In this document: positions 34,013-45,030 of the stretch, piece after piece | How positions within the stretch are numbered: the stretch's first letter is position 1 | Layout of the letters: each line of letters opens with the position of its first letter | Origin: Coix lacryma-jobi var. lacryma-jobi | Lineage: Eukaryota > Streptophyta > Magnoliopsida > Poales > Poaceae | NCBI GenBank assembly: GCA_009763385.1 | Contig: CM019825.1 | Coordinates: 5,266,252-5,330,251 of the forward strand | Reading direction: 5' to 3' | Length of the DNA stretch: 64,000 bases | Notes under the pieces: generated by a model | What the model was told of the DNA's origin: nothing | The model's database searches: none | Seen by the model: only the letters and a program-made list of their open reading frames with translations | Position numbers and translations under genes: made by a program

Positions 34013-35490
34013 GTCCTCCCATGGCATTGAAATTTAAAAGTAGTCTGCAGTCTTTGAAGCATCTTACGGCCTTGACAGATTGTTGAACAGGCTGTAGTAT
34101 GGGGAGATGTTTGCAGCCGCACTGATTCCAATCTGACAGTAAACTGGGATGGCATGACAGCAATGCTCGTGCCTTGTGGTGCAGCTTGGGCTTGTTCCAA
34201 GCACATTCAACGATTTTTCAGATTGTCTCAGTCTCAGCCGTATTCAATATTCATGCTACCTGTGTACTATATTTTGATTACAGTCGCATGCCCTTGCTTC
34301 AACTCCTGCAGCCTTGAATTTATCTTCTTCCCCCTATAAAAGGACTCTGTAGTGTGTATATAGGGATAGGGATCACTTGGTGCACCTGGACCTTTTTCAT
34401 TTTGTCATTCATGTCGTACTGGACAAGTTCAGGGACAAGCAGGAAGTTGATGGGAAGCCTATTGCTTTCTTTGTTTCAACACTTGTATTTTGTAAGCAGT
34501 GTGCCATCCACTGGAATGTCACCTCTACGGCTCTACCATCCCAGTGAGTGGAAGGCAACTCATTCCCTTCTATACATGGCTATTACCTAGATCTGCAATT
34601 TTAAGTGCCCATGATTCCAGACCTAGCTCCCTTTCTGTCATGCGGGCATGCAGCAGTGACCACTTCGCCTTTGATTTCACCCTGGTCCACTCCTAAAATG
34701 ACCTTGTTATTTTGCCGTTGCTGTCACCAGCATAATTTCTTAAGGCTCTCTCTTTATGCTCAGTTGACTCCTGCTGCATATCGACATTAGCACCACTTTC
34801 TTTCTTGCCATATATTTTAATGACAACTCATCTAGCTCCTTTCATATTGATCTTTACAAACTTACTTTGTGGGTTCTGTTGGCGATGTCTCTTAAACAGC
34901 CCCATAAGGTCCTTATCCCCAAGACGTTAGATGTGCCTGCACATCTCTCCATGGGAGAGTGACTCCAGACTGATACAGCTATTCTAAGAGTTCCACCATG
35001 GCATCCTGCAACTCCCTTTTGCAGTCATGTATAATGCAGACATCAGGTTGCTCTTTCAAGATTGCTTGTTCTGTGCAATTGAGGAAGCGTAAGTAATCCA
35101 AGAAACATATAGATCTCTCTTCAAAGCTGTGAGATTATCATTTGACTGATGCAGATCATCCAGTTTTGCCGGATCTTCCCATTCAGGAAGCAGCCTTGAA
35201 GAGAAAATCTGGCAATTTCTTTCCCAGAAGAGTTGCATGTCACTGCATTAAGATGAAAAAATAATGGTCACAGCACATCCAAACACAATTTGTGGTTGTA
35301 TTGTATGTCTTCCCTTCTGGGACGATGTCTTCTACATGCTAACCTGAATGGAGCATGTGGTGCGAAATGTCGAGCTTTCCATTTTGGCAACAAGCATGAA
35401 CTGCAGAACAGACATACTACTCCAGTAGACGTACATTACAAGACACAAGGCGCCACATGCCCACATCCAACGTCATCTTTCGTGTGGTCT
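34013..35490. other. Intergenic segment downstream of the NLR gene
   Basis: No gene was recognised. A minus-strand frame at 35056-35238 (60 residues, LFWERNCQIFSSRLLPEWEDPAKL...) overlaps the block that is repeated near 30655-30782. It may be a relic of an exon, but I do not recognise the family. Confidence 0.45.
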
Positions 35491-38400
35491 TTATTCTGTG
35501 CCTACCAGCCGACTCCGTCTACGAAATCGGATGTCAACCGTGGGACAGTTAGGAAGCATATTTACTTGTCCACTGATGACAGACTTGACGGCTTGCTCCG
35601 CTGGATCATTACCACCTTCAGAAATCATCCAGACAATGAGGACGATATCTTTGAGAGATGAGAGGTGCTCGATGCCAACTTCCAAACTGCCATATGTTGA
35701 TTGTGCTCTATCTGCGTCAAATCCGAGCCTAAGCCATTCTAGCATCCGCATGCCTCCTTCAAATACCAAACCAGGTCCATCTATATTACAGAATTCGAAA
35801 CGCCTTAGACATCGGAATGCGCCACGACTGATGATGAGCCCATCTTCAGAAACTTGCTTTACAAAAAGGTAGAGGAAACGAATGGCGGCCAGATCTTCAA
35901 GGATTCGTAGATACTCTTGCTCCATCTTTTCAACTTTTATATCCAAGTGGGTGAGATCACATAGACAGGAACTAATCCACTTAGGAAACCTGGAGAAGTA
36001 TTGACTGATGTGAATGAACTTTTGGAGTAGACATGGAGGAGGGTACCACGAACCGACAAAACACTCTCCACCACCAACGCGGTCATTAATAGCGACACGC
36101 CGAAGGTTGTTTCCTCCAAGTTTGCAGAGGGATGACATCAAAGATTTCTTTCTAGTTTCCATATCACTTGTTTCGACCCCGATGAAAGTCACTCGGAGCA
36201 CCCTCAGCCTGCTCAAAAGTGCTAGATCTTCCCCAAAATTGATGGAGCACTTCCAGCAATCAATAGTCCCTAACTCCTGAAGAGACTCCATGTTACCAAA
36301 CCCATCTGGCATGATGAGTCGTTGACCAACAAGACACATCAGTCGCTTGAGCCGAACAATACTTTCTGGCAGCTGTGTAACTCCAGTCCCGCTTAAATCG
36401 ATGGTCTGCAGATAGTGTAGATTTCCAATTTGATCCGGTAGCATGACACCGCTTGCACTACGGAACCCCAGGTATCTCAGATGAAATAAACTTAAAATAC
36501 AATCAGGGTCAGCAATCCTCAAATCACGGCATCCCTCTAAATCTAACACTCGAAGGACAGGTAGGTCTAAAACTGGAGGCATAGTCCAATCTCCAACATT
36601 TCATATGCTGACAGACCGGAGATGGGACAGATTCATGGTTGCTTGAGAGACTGCCACTGCATGTTCTGGATTGTCCCAGACAGAGAGCCGACGAATCCTT
36701 TGATCTGAAGATGGAAGGCCCTGGCCATCTAACATAGTTAAAAAAATTTCTTCAGTTGAACGAGAGATGAGGAAGTTCAATACAATATCATGGACTCGAC
36801 ATCCTCCTTCTCCACGAGTTTCATATCTTGAACGCAAGGTTATGGGCTGGACCAAACTCCTGTTTACAAACTCATAAAAGTAACTCTCGGCAACTTGCTC
36901 CAAAGTAAAGCCTTGTTTTTCAGTGATAAATCCTTCAGCTATCCATCTCCATACTAAGTTATCTTTGTAAATCATGTGATCCTCTGGAAATGTACTGAGA
37001 TACAATAAGCAATTTCTCATATTGTGCGGTAGATCGCTGTAACTCAGAGACAGTATCTTATCTATCACTTCCAGGCCACTATCTTTTTCGTGCATAGAAT
37101 GGATAGAATTAAGTGCCCTCTCCCATTCTTCCTCTGTTCTCGGTTTAGTAGCTAACATGCTAGCTAGAGTAACAATGGCCAGTGGCAAACCATCACATTT
37201 TGCAATTATCTCATTTTTAATCCCCTCCAGCTGAACAGGAAACTTATCTTCATCACATGACGTCCTTTTCAGAAATAAATTTTCAGAATCGTTTCTGCTA
37301 AGAGGTTTCATTTGATAGATGAAACCCTCATCTGAAGTGCAGGAGAACTGACCTACACTGTTTATGCGTGTTGTCATAATTAGTTTACTTGCATGGGCAT
37401 TTTTAGGAAGAGCACATTGTATGGTTTCCCATGCTGACTTTGTCCAAACATCATCTATCACAACAAGATACCTACAAGCAAGTTTGTGAAGCAATGAAAA
37501 TCATTTCTGTATAAAGACAATAGCAGAAATATGAATGCATGTTAAAATGCTACAAGAGTGTGTGAAAAAATATGAGTATGGCATACACTAGTAGAAGATA
37601 GTTTTAACTTTGGATAGCCATCATGCTAAACGAGTTATTGTTGTGTAAGAGAATTTGGTGTAACTAATGGCAAATCACAAATTCCTAGGAGGCGTACTGA
37701 AGCTAACCAAAGAGAACAGGTAAACTAACCTCTGATTTTCAAGATGTGATCTTAGTCTGTCAATCAGTTGTTTTTCGCTGCAAGATCCTGTTGCCATCAA
37801 TCCTAAATCTCCACCGTGGCTCCCAATTTGAGATAGCAACTCCCATAGAAGGCTATTCATATTGGGCTTTTGCGACACAGACACAAAAGCTGCACAAGAG
37901 AATTGGCCCCTGATTTTCTCGTACACCTGTTTAGCAAGTGTAGTCTTGCCTGAACCTCCAGATCCAACAATGGCGACAACCCTCCGTTGCTCCGCCGGCG
38001 GTTTCTCGCCGACGAGCCGACCAATGATCTCCTGGCTTGGGCCCTGGATGCCCACGAGCTTCTCCACCTCCACGTAGAGTGCCTGTAACCGAGGATCGAT
38101 CTCCGCGTGCGAGATGCCTGAACCGCCCTCTTCGATCCTGTATCTCTTTCTGCGCCGGTACGATTCGTTGGCAAGATCATGAAGTTCTTTGATCTCCTGA
38201 GCAAATCTGTGTCGGTAGTGGAGTTTCTTGAGCTTCCGGATCATCCGGAGGAAGAACCTCTTGACGCCGGTGGCGGTGTCAGGCGGTTCGTGGTCGACGT
38301 GGTGGGTGAAGAGGTCGATGCTGTCCTCCAAGTCGTAGGCCAGCTCGCGCATCTCCGCAGCCCAGGCCTTCGCCTGCGCGTCCGGGCTCTCCATGGCCGC

Positions 38401-38619
38401 GTGCTTCTCCAGCGCGAGGTTGATGGCGATCAGCTCCTTCCTCAGCTGCTCCATCTTCTTCCTCACGTTTCTGAGCTCGGTGTACTTCTCAACGAGGCTA
38501 GCGAGCTTGTCGAGCGCGGGGCCCATCATCCCCGCCAAGGCGCTCTCCTCCCCAGCTCCTCCCATCTTCGGATCTCCCTTCTTCTCAGGCGATTCTTCCT
38601 CCCCTCTCCTCCGACTCAC
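35491..38619 (-). pseudogene. CC-NB-ARC-LRR resistance gene with premature stop
   Basis: Exon 1 is 38619 (or 38565) to 37730 and exon 2 starts at 37471, with clean GT-AG borders (AG|GTTAGT ... TTGTAG|G). Numbered from 38619, the protein shows a coiled-coil domain with an EDVID-like LEDSID (97-102) and a P-loop VGSGGSGKTT (218-227). Exon 2 adds kinase-2 YLVVIDDVW, RNBS-B KLIMTTR, GLPLAI, an RNBS-D block (CLLYLSTFPED) and VHD in the MHD position. In-frame TGA (36603-36601) follows SHLRSVSI. The same frame then continues for 369 codons of leucine-rich repeats to the stop at 35491. As read, the gene makes a CC-NB-ARC protein of about 568-586 residues without LRRs. NLRs are intracellular immune receptors. 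The start is uncertain; 38565 has the better context. Confidence 0.88.
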
Positions 38620-39682
38620 ATAATCATCAGATCTTGGAGTCTGGGACTAGTGTGGATCCAAGAAACAAAATCCTGTTGGTAGTAGAGCGAATCTTTGCAG
38701 TGAAACAAAGCAGTGAAGCACTTGCATGGGCGTGTTTCGTTGATCGAGATGAGCTGCTCCGCTAATGAGAAGTAGGCTGCTTGGTTACAATTTGCAGTAG
38801 GAAGCAGCTTGCACAGAGACCGGCAGTGGCCGACGACTCAATTGTTGCTGCACTTCACGCGGCCGGGTCCAAAATTCACGATAGCTATATGCTGATATCA
38901 AAGACCCAAAATTGTAATGGTACCAATCAAAAAAACCCAATATCAATTGGGGCTCGTTCGTTTTCTTGATTGAAATAGGGTCTCAAACCATTCTAGATCG
39001 GAAATGAGTGAGCCAAAGTATTTACTTAATCTGGTTATTTTCGTTCCTAGTCTTAAGAGGTGAGGAACAAATTTAGATGTCAGAGAACATCAGAAATGAG
39101 CTAAATTTAAACCGGGCCACATCAATTCGTCCGGAACCAAACCTCAACCGAATAGCTACTTTGCTATGGACCAGATTCAAAACTGGATGAGATCAATCTG
39201 ACCGGAACGGCTCCGTTCCGACGTAATCGAACAAGGCCCTATGATTTTACTTGATATACAAAGGGCTTGGACTCGGAAATGGATATATAATCAGAGCCTA
39301 TTTGGTACAACTTCACCAATAACTTCATAAGCTATTATGAGCCTGTTTTTTTTAAAAGATCTTTTTTCAAAACAGTTCATGGAGTGAAGCTCTTTTTTAT
39401 ACTCTCGCAAAGGAATGAAAAGAGATGAAGTTGAAAAAAGTATTTTTTTTTCACAAATCTTTCCCTCATTTCTCTCTCTCAATTATGCATGGTGTTATTT
39501 ATAAAGATGTTTTTTTAAAAACTGATGAAGCTAAGTTATGTCAAACGGGGCCTTATTTCACGATGTAATTAGTATGAATTAAGAAAACATGACACAAGCT
39601 TCTCCAACACGGATAGTGAAGTCTTTTTTTTTTTGACAATTTGGATAGTGAAGTCCTCGAATCTCCTTAGCAAACTTGTGGT
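38620..39682. other. Upstream region of the NLR gene
   Basis: Mixed to AT-rich sequence that should include the promoter of the minus-strand NLR. I identified no TATA box with confidence and no further gene. Confidence 0.45.
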
Positions 39683-40027
39683 GGCTCTGTTTAGACGTAG
39701 GGTGAAAAAAATTTGACATATCATATCGGATGTTGCAGTACTAATTTAGTCTATTAAAAATAGATTAATTATAAAACTATTTACACCGCCGCACAATACT
39801 TAACGAGACGAAGCTATTAAGTCTAATTAATCTGTCGTTAGCATATGTTTACTGTAGTACCACGTTGTCAAATTATGAACTAATTAGGCTTAATAGATTC
39901 GTCTCGTGAAGTAAACTCCGGCTGATAAATTAATTTTATAATTAGTCTATATTTAATACTCCATGTATGTGTCATAATATTCGATGTGATAGGTGAAAAA
40001 ATTTTAGAATGACAACTAAACATGGCA
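39683..40027. mobile_element. hAT-like MITE, complete copy
   Basis: A 345-bp element starting GGCTCTGTTTAGACG and ending AACTAAACATGGCA, so the ends are inversely similar (GGCTCTGTTTAG against TGCCATGTTTAG). The flanks CTTGTGGT and GTTGTGTT match at six of eight bases, compatible with a worn 8-bp hAT duplication. Interior motifs (TTAGTCTATTAAAAATAGATTAATTA, GAGACGAAGCTATTAAG, GTTTACTGTAG) recur in the truncated copy at 40204. Confidence 0.6.
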
Positions 40028-40203
40028 GTTGTGTTTCAACTTCGGGATCAACTTTCCTGCAGGGATGCCAGGTGGAGAGCACGGATGACCGGTGGAGCCC
40101 ATAGAGCATCATGCCATTTGGAATGTTGCTATTTGGCAGATGTTATTCGTTAAGATTTTATTTGGCACATCTTTGAAGTCCAAATGCATCTAATAACTTC
40201 CTG

Positions 40204-40382
40204 CTGGGTGTGTTTAGATATAGGGTGAAAAAATTTTGGGATGTCACATCGGATGTTGCGGCACTAATTTAGTCTATTAAAAATAGATTAATTATAAAGC
40301 TAATCACACCACTGTACAATACTTAATGAGACGAAGCTATTAAGCCTAATTAATCTGTCATTAGCACATGTTTACTGTAGGA
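40204..40382. mobile_element. hAT-like MITE, left part, cut by Gypsy-1
   Basis: The first about 180 bp follow the 39683-40027 element closely up to GTTTACTGTAG, where the Gypsy-1 LTR begins. The remainder of the MITE should lie beyond the 3' end of Gypsy-1, outside the window. TAGGA (40378-40382) is the presumed 5-bp target duplication. Confidence 0.7.
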
Positions 40383-43296
40383 TGTAACATCCCAAAAATT
40401 TGCATCAATTTAAAAAATAGGCAATATGATTTAATTATGCATTTTATGTGTTGCATGGAAACTAGTTAATAAAACTATTTGCAAAAGCTAAAATTAATCC
40501 TAGGCCAAAGATCATGTTGATGCATACATGCTAGTGCATATCTTATTTTTGTGATGTGTGGTTTTAGTTCAAAAGTTGTTTGAATTCAAAAGGATTTGAA
40601 AATGCATTTGAAAAATCAAATCTGAAATTGGAAAACAATTTTCCTTCTCTCCCTTCCCCTCTCTCCCTTTTTGGCCCGATCAGCCTGGACGGCCTGCTCC
40701 TCCCCTCGCGCCGGCCCGTTTCTCTTCTCCCCTTCCCCTTTCTCCTTCGCCCGCATGGGCCGCTGCCCGGCCCAACGCCCGCGCGCAGCGCCGCTCCGCC
40801 GGCCCAGCCGTCCGCTCGCCGCACCCGCGCGCCTGGTTCTCTCCCTCTCGCTGACAGCTTACCCCACCGGTCAGGGACGGCGTCTCCCTCTCGTCTCCGG
40901 CTCGAACTCGATGCCGAGTTCGATTCCATCGATGCTACGCGTCCTCACTTGCCAAATCGACCGAGCCGATCCCCTTATAAGATCCCCGAGAGTCCGCCGC
41001 CTCTCCCCACGCATCAAGCTTCTGCTCTCGTGCCCTAATTCGCTCCCGCGACGAACTCCGCGGCCGCCGTCGATCCGCCGTCGTCAACCCGACGCTTCAA
41101 CGAGTTCCAGCCGTCGCAAGGTTTCTATCTAGCTTCGTCTTGGTCACGCGAAGCCATTACACCTTTTTCCCCTCTGTTTTCCCCTGGTTTCGCGTTAACC
41201 CGTGCTCGCCGTCGTTGCAGCGCCCCCGCTGTCCGCCTCGCCGCGCAATCCGCCGTCACAGAGACCTCACCGACGCCATCATCACCACTGGTGAGTCCGC
41301 TTTGCTCTCCTCTTTCGATTGGACCTACTCCCGAGGTCTCTACCGCTCTATAGAGCAATCCCGAGCTCCCCCGCCCAACTCCGGCGATGTCGCCGCCGTG
41401 TTTCTTTCTGCTCCGGCGACACAGCGCCGCCAGCCCCTCTCAGAACTAATCTGAGCCGTCCATCTGGGAATCGACGATCTCCATCAGTCGGTACCCCTTC
41501 GCCGGTCATTTTACAGAAAGACCATTACAATTATTCGAGCCTCAACCCGCGGTCCTTTTGAGCACTGTGCTCTGTGTCTGTGAAAACTTGCTTCTAAGCC
41601 CCTGCGTTTCATCCAAATTGAGGCGCAGTCCAGCCAGATCTGAAATTCGTCTTAAATCAATTTAAATTCAAAATCAATTTCAGTTTATTTACAGATTTGC
41701 CACCAGTTTTAAATGCTTATAACTTCTACGTTTTTAGTCCGATTTAGTCCGTTCAAGTTGCGTTAGATTCGTTTTGAGAAGATCTATCTACATGTATGAA
41801 AATCTATACTGTTTTCAGTACTTAAAATTTGAGTTAGGTTTAATCTACTAACCAAGGTTTTGTAACTTGTTTAGCTCATAACTTTCGCGTTATAATTCCG
41901 TTTTTCGTGATCTTCGCGTTTATGTGATCGTGTTGGATCGTAGTTCTGTTTTCAAACTTTTTATATTATTTTCTTGCTGTTGGTGTAATGTTCTAATTAT
42001 AGCTTGTTTGTCTTGCATGATTGTGTTCCGATGATTGTGTGTTGATGTGATAATCGAGTATAGACGGTGAGACATACGCCGGTGATCAGGAGCCCTTCTA
42101 CGACAACCAGGATCAACCAGAGTACTCTGAATCAGGCAAGTATAGCATGGGATCATCCTTGTTGACCTATTCACCATGAAGCATCTAAATTCATATGCAT
42201 GTGTCTAATTTTGATCTCCTATCTAGTTTACCCTAGACTTTTGATCCGTTACCTTGTTAACCTTGGGATGCTATGCATATGGGTAGAGTTTTGCTAGAGC
42301 TTTACTTAAACCAAACATGATCTAATAACGGTGAATAAAACTTGATCTTTTTAGCAACATGGTTTAGGACCTCCTGTCAGCAAAAGCTGGGACATACAGT
42401 GCAACCATGAGGGTTATATGGCTCTGACCTTAGCTCAGTATAAGGACCTTTTCTAGCTTGTTAGTGGTTACCCGAAAGGGCGCATAAGGCGCTTGACGAG
42501 CTGGATTTAGGGCGGCTACTTTCACCTTGCCTGCGTTGCCGTAAGGTTGGGAGACCCTTCTTCCCCTTGCCTTAAGACCTAGCGGCCCTAACTTGTTAGA
42601 CGAACCTTTAAAAGGCTTTGCGTGTATCCTGCCCACTCACCTTGGAAGTGTTATGGGAGTAATTAACCCGGGCATCTGGATATCACGACTCATCGGGTAA
42701 AGTGTACACCTCTGCGCAGAGTTTAATAAACTGATATATCAGCCGTGCTCACGGATACGAGCGGCCCGGAAAACTCACAGACTTAGTTGTTATATGATGT
42801 TTATTTATGTTGCTCATGTTGATTACCTTATCGCTATGTTTCAGTTATTATGATCATGTGGTTAGGGTTTTAAGCATTCATATATGTTCACCTTAATGTT
42901 AAAATGTTGCCAACTAAAAGCTACTGCAGTTTAACCAGTGTCAGCCTTTTGAGCTTCATGAACCCCATGTTACACTTGTTAAGTACGAGATGTACTTATG
43001 CTTGTTTATTTTCTTTCTACTTGGATAAAAATCCCGGATGGGTAACAGGTTGCTATGGTAACGACGACTTCCCTGAAGAGTTCTAGTCTTGCTGTCAACC
43101 AGTCATCTTCCCTGTGATGGAGCTACCGCGAGAGATGCTTTATATATCCGCTGCTATGTAAAGACTTTGAATAATATTCGTTATGTAATAAACATATGTG
43201 ATGGTACTTCTTAAATTTGTGGCTTATGTGTGTGATTGATCTCTGGGCACACATAAGTTATTGCATTCAATTTTGTTCTTAAAATTGGGTGTGACA
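40383..43296 (+). repeat. 5' LTR of Gypsy-1
   Basis: 2914 bp from TGTAACATCCCAAAAATTTGC to GGGTGTGACA, followed by the primer-binding site. A TTATAA TATA-like box at 40975-40980 (and 50103-50108 in the 3' copy) precedes a CT-rich leader. Short frames inside are not genes. Confidence 0.9.
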
Positions 43297-43299
43297 AAT

Positions 43300-43311
43300 T
43301 GGTATCAGAGC
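43300..43311 (+). promoter_or_regulatory. Primer-binding site of Gypsy-1
   Basis: TGGTATCAGAGC is complementary to the 3' end of plant initiator methionine tRNA, and lies three bases after the LTR end. It primes minus-strand DNA synthesis. Confidence 0.9.
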
Positions 43312-43490
43312 TATGTTGACTGTAGGACGCAAGCCTAGTTAGTTATGGTCGTTTTAGTGGTCCTTGCTTCTCAATTCTTGCTATTTTATCTTAGCCTTGT
43401 TAATTTATCAAAACTATATGCTTCTCTTTACTTACTCTATTACACAAATATATTGATTCTATTGTATCTGTCTCTTGGTCTACTCCATAG

Positions 43491-44348
43491 ATGGCTCGTC
43501 GTACCACCCGCAGGACCATCGGTGGACGCAGGAGGGCAGGCAACCCCGTTCCGCAAGCACCGCAAGCACCCCAGGAGCCAGAACAGCAGGAGGTAGCGCC
43601 GCAAGAGCCAGTACTGCAAGAACAAGCACCTCAAGTAGTGGAACCACAAGCGCCGGCACCACCAGTACAAGCTCCAGCTCAGCAAGCACCAGCTCCACAA
43701 GCTCCAGTACCTCCCGCGCCAGTGCCCCCAGAAGTGCTGGAGGTTGAAGACGATGAAGAGCTTCCAACGGGTTGGGATGTGGACTCCGGGTATTTCGTCG
43801 GAGCACCCACAGTTGCCCAGAGTCCCACACATCACAGGCTGATGGGACTTTTTGATGCCTACTACCCCGACAAGAACATCATCATACAGTACACCCACTG
43901 GAGGTACATTCATCACATGGAAAGGACCTATTGGAAGGCAAGAGTGACTGTCGCCGTCCGAGAACCGGAGAGTGGCCTATACCTGCATGAGATGGTGATT
44001 GGCCACAGGGCTCGCCGGTCCACTCTAGCGTCAGCCTTGGCAGTTGAAGCCTACAAAGCATTCCGGGGTCGTCGCATTGATGACATGAGGGATGATGCAT
44101 ACCGCTATCTGCCCTATTGGAACCGTGAGAATAAGGAGGCTATGGTAGAAGACCCCAATGCAACTCCAACCGAGAAGGCCACACGAGATTTTCTCCTTGA
44201 CAGGGAAAGGTCTAACGCGGACTTGGAAAGGGAGGTGATATCCCTGGGAAAAGATCTCAAAAGATGCTATAGCACCATTGATGGGCTCTTGGAACTTCTC
44301 AACCAACCCCCTATGTACAAGAGGCTCCGCGAACCGCTCTACAAATAG
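43491..44348 (+). CDS. Gypsy-1 extra ORF: basic tail, P/Q/A-rich linker, coiled coil
   Basis: 285 residues located between the primer-binding site and gag, in an element where gag-pol is one separate frame. The N-terminus MARRTTRRTIGGRRRAG is a basic tail that resembles histone H3 (TRRTIGGR against H3 ARKSTGGK, Lys replaced by Arg). Residues about 20-85 are a proline/glutamine/alanine-rich linker with repeated QAP units. A globular region follows (about 90-215; aromatic-rich, with RTYWKARVTVAV and HRARRSTLASALAVEAYKAF, loosely reminiscent of a double-stranded-RNA-binding fold). A short probable coiled coil lies near the C-terminus (about 240-270). The ATG follows directly after CCATAG, a possible 3' splice site. 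I do not recognise a named family; function unknown. Confidence 0.7.
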   Translation: MARRTTRRTIGGRRRAGNPVPQAPQAPQEPEQQEVAPQEPVLQEQAPQVVEPQAPAPPVQAPAQQAPAPQAPVPPAPVPPEVLEVEDDEELPTGWDVDSGYFVGAPTVAQSPTHHRLMGLFDAYYPDKNIIIQYTHWRYIHHMERTYWKARVTVAVREPESGLYLHEMVIGHRARRSTLASALAVEAYKAFRGRRIDDMRDDAYRYLPYWNRENKEAMVEDPNATPTEKATRDFLLDRERSNADLEREVISLGKDLKRCYSTIDGLLELLNQPPMYKRLREPLYK

Positions 44349-45030
44349 GCATAGGTCACCCTTCTATGTAATAAGACGATATTAGTAAACGTTTTGTCGA
44401 GTCTAGTTAAACTTTGTGCTAGTGTGCTTCTTTATGTGTGAGTTGGATTATCATTATGCTTATGTGTGATTTGAATCTTTGTAATGAGTGTTGAGATTTG
44501 TGGGCTTGTCTACAAATCTCATAGTTAGACATAACGTTTATGAATAATAAGAGGGTTAGTTATATCTTGTCCTATGCTGTTTTCTGGAGCAACCTGTGAT
44601 CTTTTGGTTATATCTCAAGTTCTGATCATGCAACATGGCTGAAAATTTTATGGTGGAAAATAGACTCCTATATCTAACCAATGCCTCTGGAATCACTTCA
44701 ATAGCTGTTATGGTTTGTGAGATATGGCTGTTTCAAGTTAGAGATTCTGCGCAGTTTTGAGTTCTGGACAGATCTGTTTGTTCTCTGTTTTTGACTAACT
44801 TAACGACAGAATCTGGGAAAGTTACTTAAATAAAAGTTGTAGATAATTTCGTTATCTTTCCAACCGTGTATCACACGCCCTGTTTGGATTTCTGGAACTC
44901 CGTATATGACTGTTTTTCTGTGCTGCTGTTACCGGATCTCGCCCAGAAATTTTCAGATCTCCTGTTTCCTCTCATACAAGTGATCGTTTCATGAAAAGTT
45001 CGCTAACCTTGATCCTTGTTGGAAACACAG
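44349..45030 (+). other. Non-coding spacer between extra ORF and gag, Gypsy-1
   Basis: 682 bp without an open frame, ending GGAAACACAG immediately before the gag ATG. The final AG could serve as a 3' splice site. Confidence 0.6.

Noticed and set aside
36598..36606. Programmed readthrough or recoding of the NLR stop codon
   Set aside because: No evidence of a recoding signal, and plants do not use selenocysteine; a simple nonsense mutation is the plain reading.
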